A DNA stretch of 64,000 nt from Alkaliphilus flagellatus (GTDB lineage: Bacteria; Bacillota; Clostridia; Peptostreptococcales; Natronincolaceae), in the NCBI RefSeq assembly GCF_018919215.1, contig NZ_JAHLQK010000006.1, positions 62,001-126,000 of the forward strand. The letters are read 5' to 3'. This document shows, in pieces, positions 60,368 through 64,000 of the stretch. The first letter of the stretch is position 1, and each line of letters opens with the position of its first letter. Made by a program: the position numbers and the translations under genes. A model generated the notes under the pieces. That model saw only the letters and a program-made list of their open reading frames with translations. It searched no databases and was not told the DNA's origin.

Positions 60368-62428
60368 ATGATAAATGTAAGTGAAGCTTTTAAAAGAGCA
60401 GTTTATGCACCTACCAGAAGAACAACAGCTAGGGTATCCTTTGAAATTCTAGATAATGAAGCCTATAAAGATAATAATATAGCTGTAAGCAGTGAAGCTA
60501 GTATAAGCAGAAAAGAGCAATTAACTAATAAAATTAGGGAAATGAGTAATAAATATGCTGTGTTTGAAAAGGACTATTTTAAATTAGATGGTTCTTTTTT
60601 TATTCCACCTAAACCTAATGAAAACTTAGAGTCTGAAATAGGCTGGTGGAGTGATAGTCTATGCGATGAAAATAGTATTTTTAATCCATACCAAGTATTA
60701 GAATTTCATTTTAACAATGAACATTCCTCAAGAGGTTTAACTATATATTTTGATGTTCTAAATGATGAATACGCGGTAGATTTTGATATTAATGTATTTG
60801 ATATCCATGGAAATATAATAAAGCATGATTCTATAGTAAATAACTCTAAATCTAGTTATGTATATGTAGCAGCATTAAGTAACTACAAGAAAATAGTTAT
60901 AACTATAAAGAAATGGTGTAGACCATATAGGCGAGTAAAGATTACAGAAGTGGACTTTGGAATAGTTAAAGAATATGATGATAATAGTTTAATAAAGATG
61001 AATTTAATACAGGAGATGGACACTATAAGCTCTACACTCCCAGCTAGTGAACTTAAATTTACAGTGGATAATTCTAATAAAGAGTTTAATATGATAAATC
61101 CTTCCGGATTTTATGAATTTCTACAGCAGGGCCAAGAATGTTCCTTGGAAATAGGTGTTGAGCTAGACTCCGAAAAAGTAGAGTATACACCAATGGGGAA
61201 ATATTATTTAACGAATTGGCAAAGTGACGAAGGAACTCTAACAACTACTTTTACAGCTAGAGATATATTAGACTCTTTATCAAATGCAGAGGTAGAAAAT
61301 ACTGTTGTAAGAAATATTACATTATATGATTTAGCAGAAGAAGTATTAAATAATAGTGGAATAGAAAATTACGTATTAAGTGAGAATCTAAAGCTTATAA
61401 GTACAAAGGGACTTCATAGAAAAATGAATTATAGAAGCTTATTGCAGCTTATAGCTATAGCTGGTATGTGTGTAGCCTATGCTGATAATACAGGAACTTT
61501 CTACATGAAGCAATTAATAAGTGCGGAAGCTGTAATTGACTCTATAAATGTTACAAATGAAGCAAGTGTAAGTAATAAAGATCAAGTGATAAACAATATC
61601 TTTGAGCCTTCCATAAACTTAGCAAGTTTTGAAAAAGATAGATTTAAGTTAGATGGTTCTTTTTTTATTCCAAGGCAAAATATGAGTAATTATGAAGTAG
61701 GTTGGTGGAGTGACAGCATATGTAATGAAGAAGGTATATTTAATATCCCTTTAGTACTGGAGATTAATATATCTAACGACCATAAAACACCTAACCTTGA
61801 AGTAGTATTCGATACCTTAAATAATGAATATGCTAAAGCCTTTGATTTAAAGGTTTATGATGAAGTAGGAAATATAAAGATAAATGAGAGTGTAACAAAT
61901 GATAAGGTCAGATTTTTCTATGAAAGCAGTTTACTTGAGAATAGCAGAAAAATAGAAATTGTAATTAATAAATGGTCTAAAGGATATAGGAGGGCAAGAG
62001 TAATCGAAGTAGGATTTGACATTCCAGTTGATAGTATAACCTTTGATAACATTTATAAAGAACCACAGATTGAATTATTGGAAGCTGTAAAGGCTGTTGA
62101 AGTGACCTATTATCCTACGGATTTAAATAACAAAAGCACATATATAGCAATTAATGATTATATAAAAGAAGGTACTACCTTAAAGCTTGAAAATAGCCTA
62201 ATAAACAATGAAATAGATGCTAAAAATGTAGCCGAATGGATTTTAAATGAAAAGAATAATAGAGCTAACTTTAAAGTTGATTGGAGACAAAATCCATCCT
62301 TGTGTCTAGGAGATAAAGTTAGTATAGAAAATGGATACAAGACTTATAAAATTGCTAATATAACTAAACAAGAATATAGCTATGAAGGATCCCTTCAAGG
62401 AAAGACGGAAGCAAAGGGGGTAATATAA
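60368..62428 (+). CDS. Tail-tip protein with duplicated discoidin-like domain
   Basis: 686 aa. Two related segments, about 45-199 and 399-552, share SF(F)IPxxx...(I/V)GWWSDS(L/I)C(D/N)E, V(L/F)D.LN(D/N)EYA..FD...YD and (I/N)KW.(R/K)(P/G)YRR. They look like carbohydrate-binding modules inserted into a baseplate-hub core (about 205-395 and 560-686). Likely host surface recognition or tail-tip structure. Next gene overlaps its stop. Confidence 0.75.
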   Translation: MINVSEAFKRAVYAPTRRTTARVSFEILDNEAYKDNNIAVSSEASISRKEQLTNKIREMSNKYAVFEKDYFKLDGSFFIPPKPNENLESEIGWWSDSLCDENSIFNPYQVLEFHFNNEHSSRGLTIYFDVLNDEYAVDFDINVFDIHGNIIKHDSIVNNSKSSYVYVAALSNYKKIVITIKKWCRPYRRVKITEVDFGIVKEYDDNSLIKMNLIQEMDTISSTLPASELKFTVDNSNKEFNMINPSGFYEFLQQGQECSLEIGVELDSEKVEYTPMGKYYLTNWQSDEGTLTTTFTARDILDSLSNAEVENTVVRNITLYDLAEEVLNNSGIENYVLSENLKLISTKGLHRKMNYRSLLQLIAIAGMCVAYADNTGTFYMKQLISAEAVIDSINVTNEASVSNKDQVINNIFEPSINLASFEKDRFKLDGSFFIPRQNMSNYEVGWWSDSICNEEGIFNIPLVLEINISNDHKTPNLEVVFDTLNNEYAKAFDLKVYDEVGNIKINESVTNDKVRFFYESSLLENSRKIEIVINKWSKGYRRARVIEVGFDIPVDSITFDNIYKEPQIELLEAVKAVEVTYYPTDLNNKSTYIAINDYIKEGTTLKLENSLINNEIDAKNVAEWILNEKNNRANFKVDWRQNPSLCLGDKVSIENGYKTYKIANITKQEYSYEGSLQGKTEAKGVI

Positions 62429-62838
62429 TGTGGCTTGAACCTAAAACAGATTGGAATAAAGATGATTATTACAATGCTAAAGACCTAAATAGAGTTGAGA
62501 ATAACACCTTAGAGTTAACTAAAATTCTAAAGCAGGAATTAGGTATTAATGTTGAGCTAGGGCCTGTAATAACTGATAGAGATTACAACAGTATAGAATT
62601 TGTAGATAGCCTAAACAGAATTGAAAGAAATATCGAAGCTATTAGACTAAACCTAGTTACCCCTGTAGGCTATGAAGATATGAGAGAATGGTCCAATCAA
62701 CCAACACTCCAAAGTTTTGATTTTAATGATGCAAATAGATATGAGAGAAATTTAGAACTTTTATACAAATGGACCAGGCTAATAAAGGACAGCATTATTT
62801 ATTGTGGTACATTTAATTGTGGAGAGGAAGTGATTTAA
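62428..62838 (+). CDS. Tail-tip associated protein
   Basis: 136 aa (MWLEPKTDWNKDDYYNAKDLNRVENNTLELTKIL). Repeated pattern 'D.NRxExN' at about 28, 60 and 101 suggests a threefold helical repeat. ATG overlaps the previous stop. Function unknown. Confidence 0.6.
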   Translation: MWLEPKTDWNKDDYYNAKDLNRVENNTLELTKILKQELGINVELGPVITDRDYNSIEFVDSLNRIERNIEAIRLNLVTPVGYEDMREWSNQPTLQSFDFNDANRYERNLELLYKWTRLIKDSIIYCGTFNCGEEVI

Positions 62839-64000
62839 TGGCAAGAATATGGAAAGATAGGGCAGTAGAACATCCTAGAAGATATAAGGACCAGAATGGA
62901 AATATATTAATACTTACTCCGGACCCTGGAGAAATAATGGAAGTAGGAACTCCCGTTAATGCTGCCAATCTAAATGGAATTGAAAACGATATACAAAATA
63001 TAACAGAAGTTATAAATAACTCAGATCTAAATGAGCTTAGAGGTTATGGAAGATATTCATTTGTACCATTACTTAATGATTTAGTCGTAACTGATAAGTT
63101 CTTTATAAATTCTAACACGAATAAAGCATATGCCTTAAGAGATGTTGTTACAAATGGTGGACTAACTGCACACAGTTTGTCCTTATCAACTCAAGCTATC
63201 GCTAGTAAATTTACACCCCAGATTGATTTTGAAGAAAAACATTTAGTTGTCAGGATTAATGCTAAACGTACTAGTATAGGCACACCTCTTTTTAGAATTT
63301 ATAAAGCTAATAACGGAGTACCAGGAGAACTTATAGGTAGCTATACATCTGCATATTCAGAAGGTGGGTTAGATACTACATATAAGGTCATTACATACTT
63401 TATACCTTTAACTCAAAAGTTAAATGCTAATGAAGAGTATTTTTTAGTAATTTTCAATAGATATCAAGATGGTACTTCCCCCTTGGAAATTTCATTTAGC
63501 CCTTCTAGCATAGGCAGGCCAGCACAAAACTATCTGTATTCAACTAATTGGACCACCAATCAATCAAATGTTACATGGACCAATTTTGATAATAGATCCT
63601 TAGACTTTGACCTACCACAACTATATAAAGGTAGTGTGGGTGAAAAACATATATTAGAGCAAGTTATACAAGTACCAGATCTATACTCTTGGGGAAACAT
63701 AAAGTGGGGTATATCGACTAAAGACGCGGAAGTCTTAATTCAAATTCTAGACACAAATAATAACTTGCTTAAAGAAAGTTACTCTATAGATGGCATTGAT
63801 TTATCTGATATAGACGCTACAGACTATCCAAAACTAAAATTTAGAATTGAAGTAATTAAGGGTGAAACTGCAAAGTACACAATGATAAATCCTGCAGTTA
63901 CCTTTAAAACTGTGAACACTCAGCTATATGTAATAGAAGGCTCTTACCGTGGTAACGGATCATATTCTCAAGTCATAACTTTAACAGATTATAATATTAA
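62838..64000 (+). CDS. Tail fibre/receptor-binding protein, partial at window end
   Basis: At least 387 residues and still open at the window edge. Begins MARIWKDRAVEHPRRYKDQNGN; PGEIMEVGTPVNAANLNGIENDI is the usual phage appendage attachment start. The rest is beta-rich, with FRIYKANNGVPGELIGSY resembling carbohydrate-binding modules. Probably contacts the host surface. Confidence 0.75.
   Translation, partial: MARIWKDRAVEHPRRYKDQNGNILILTPDPGEIMEVGTPVNAANLNGIENDIQNITEVINNSDLNELRGYGRYSFVPLLNDLVVTDKFFINSNTNKAYALRDVVTNGGLTAHSLSLSTQAIASKFTPQIDFEEKHLVVRINAKRTSIGTPLFRIYKANNGVPGELIGSYTSAYSEGGLDTTYKVITYFIPLTQKLNANEEYFLVIFNRYQDGTSPLEISFSPSSIGRPAQNYLYSTNWTTNQSNVTWTNFDNRSLDFDLPQLYKGSVGEKHILEQVIQVPDLYSWGNIKWGISTKDAEVLIQILDTNNNLLKESYSIDGIDLSDIDATDYPKLKFRIEVIKGETAKYTMINPAVTFKTVNTQLYVIEGSYRGNGSYSQVITLTDYNI

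Larger units (their letters stand above)
30734..64000. mobile_element. Siphovirus-type prophage integrated at tRNA-Sec (right end outside window)
   Basis: From the tRNA 3' end to the window end the genes follow a temperate siphophage order: integrase, repressor region, replication, cargo, late regulator, terminase, portal, head, tail. The left attachment site should lie within about 30700-30733; attR is not visible. At least six lesions (integrase, 33502-33975, 35160-35335, 40271-40694, 45149-45462, capsid 52711-53594) suggest it is no longer fully functional. Confidence 0.9.

Overview
The window comes from a low-GC, Gram-positive, spore-forming anaerobe of the class Clostridia. Evidence is the minDE - spoIVFA/spoIVFB - radical SAM - rng - rplU/prp/rpmA - obgE gene order, a spore-type SpoIVFAB pair, a dacF-like carboxypeptidase, a GerM-domain protein and a complete selenocysteine system. 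An Alkaliphilus-like lineage is a reasonable guess, but it is inference.

Host region, 1-30733. First comes cell division and spore-protease signalling (minD, minE, spoIVFA, spoIVFB). Next is a radical SAM pair and RNase G, then the L21-leader operon, in which the protease Prp lies between L21 and an L27 that carries the Prp-cleaved N-terminal extension. A promoter with an 18-bp palindrome precedes obgE, followed by yhbY, nadD, yqeK, an LCP protein, a cation exchanger and rsfS. A serine-breakdown group follows (YheO-like regulator, ridA, sdaAB, sdaAA), then convergent dacF and a ComEA-like protein. The selenium block is selD, selA, selB and tRNA-Sec; selD itself carries an in-frame UGA (Sec) at codon 16. 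Between these lie a sodium:alanine/glycine symporter, a two-component system, a GerM-domain protein, an RluF-like pseudouridine synthase and bioY behind a BirA-type operator.

Prophage region, about 30734-64000 (right end outside the window). A siphovirus-type prophage sits at the 3' end of the tRNA-Sec gene. Layout: integrase (frameshifted), ImmA-like protease and CI-like repressor leftward; a divergent control region with four strong palindromic operators; Cro-like and antirepressor genes; Rad52-like annealing protein, DnaD-like initiator, SSB and a Dam-type methylase; a cargo zone (39.0-45.5 kb); a sigma-like late regulator inside that zone; terminase, portal, minor head protein with a toxin-like C-terminus, scaffold, capsid (frameshifted), connectors, tail tube, tail chaperones, tape measure and tail-tip proteins.

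The most unusual part is 39,060-42,700. Four tandem cassettes each start with a boxA-like sequence fused to a 17-nt element (A), then an extended -10 promoter, then one to three small (mostly membrane or lipoprotein) genes, and end in a hairpin terminator (B). The 5' arm of B can pair along all 17 nt with the A element of the same cassette. A base change in cassette 2 is compensated, at a position that is unpaired in the terminator itself. This suggests a built-in switch: transcripts entering from upstream carry A and could disrupt the terminator, while transcripts from the cassette's own promoter lack A and would stop. A second cassette family (43.6-45.5 kb) uses another repeat containing TGTCGAA.

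The prophage carries at least six coding lesions (integrase, a stop-interrupted gene, a remnant ORF, an acetyltransferase, a pre-terminase gene, the major capsid gene), whereas no host gene looks broken. It is therefore probably decaying.
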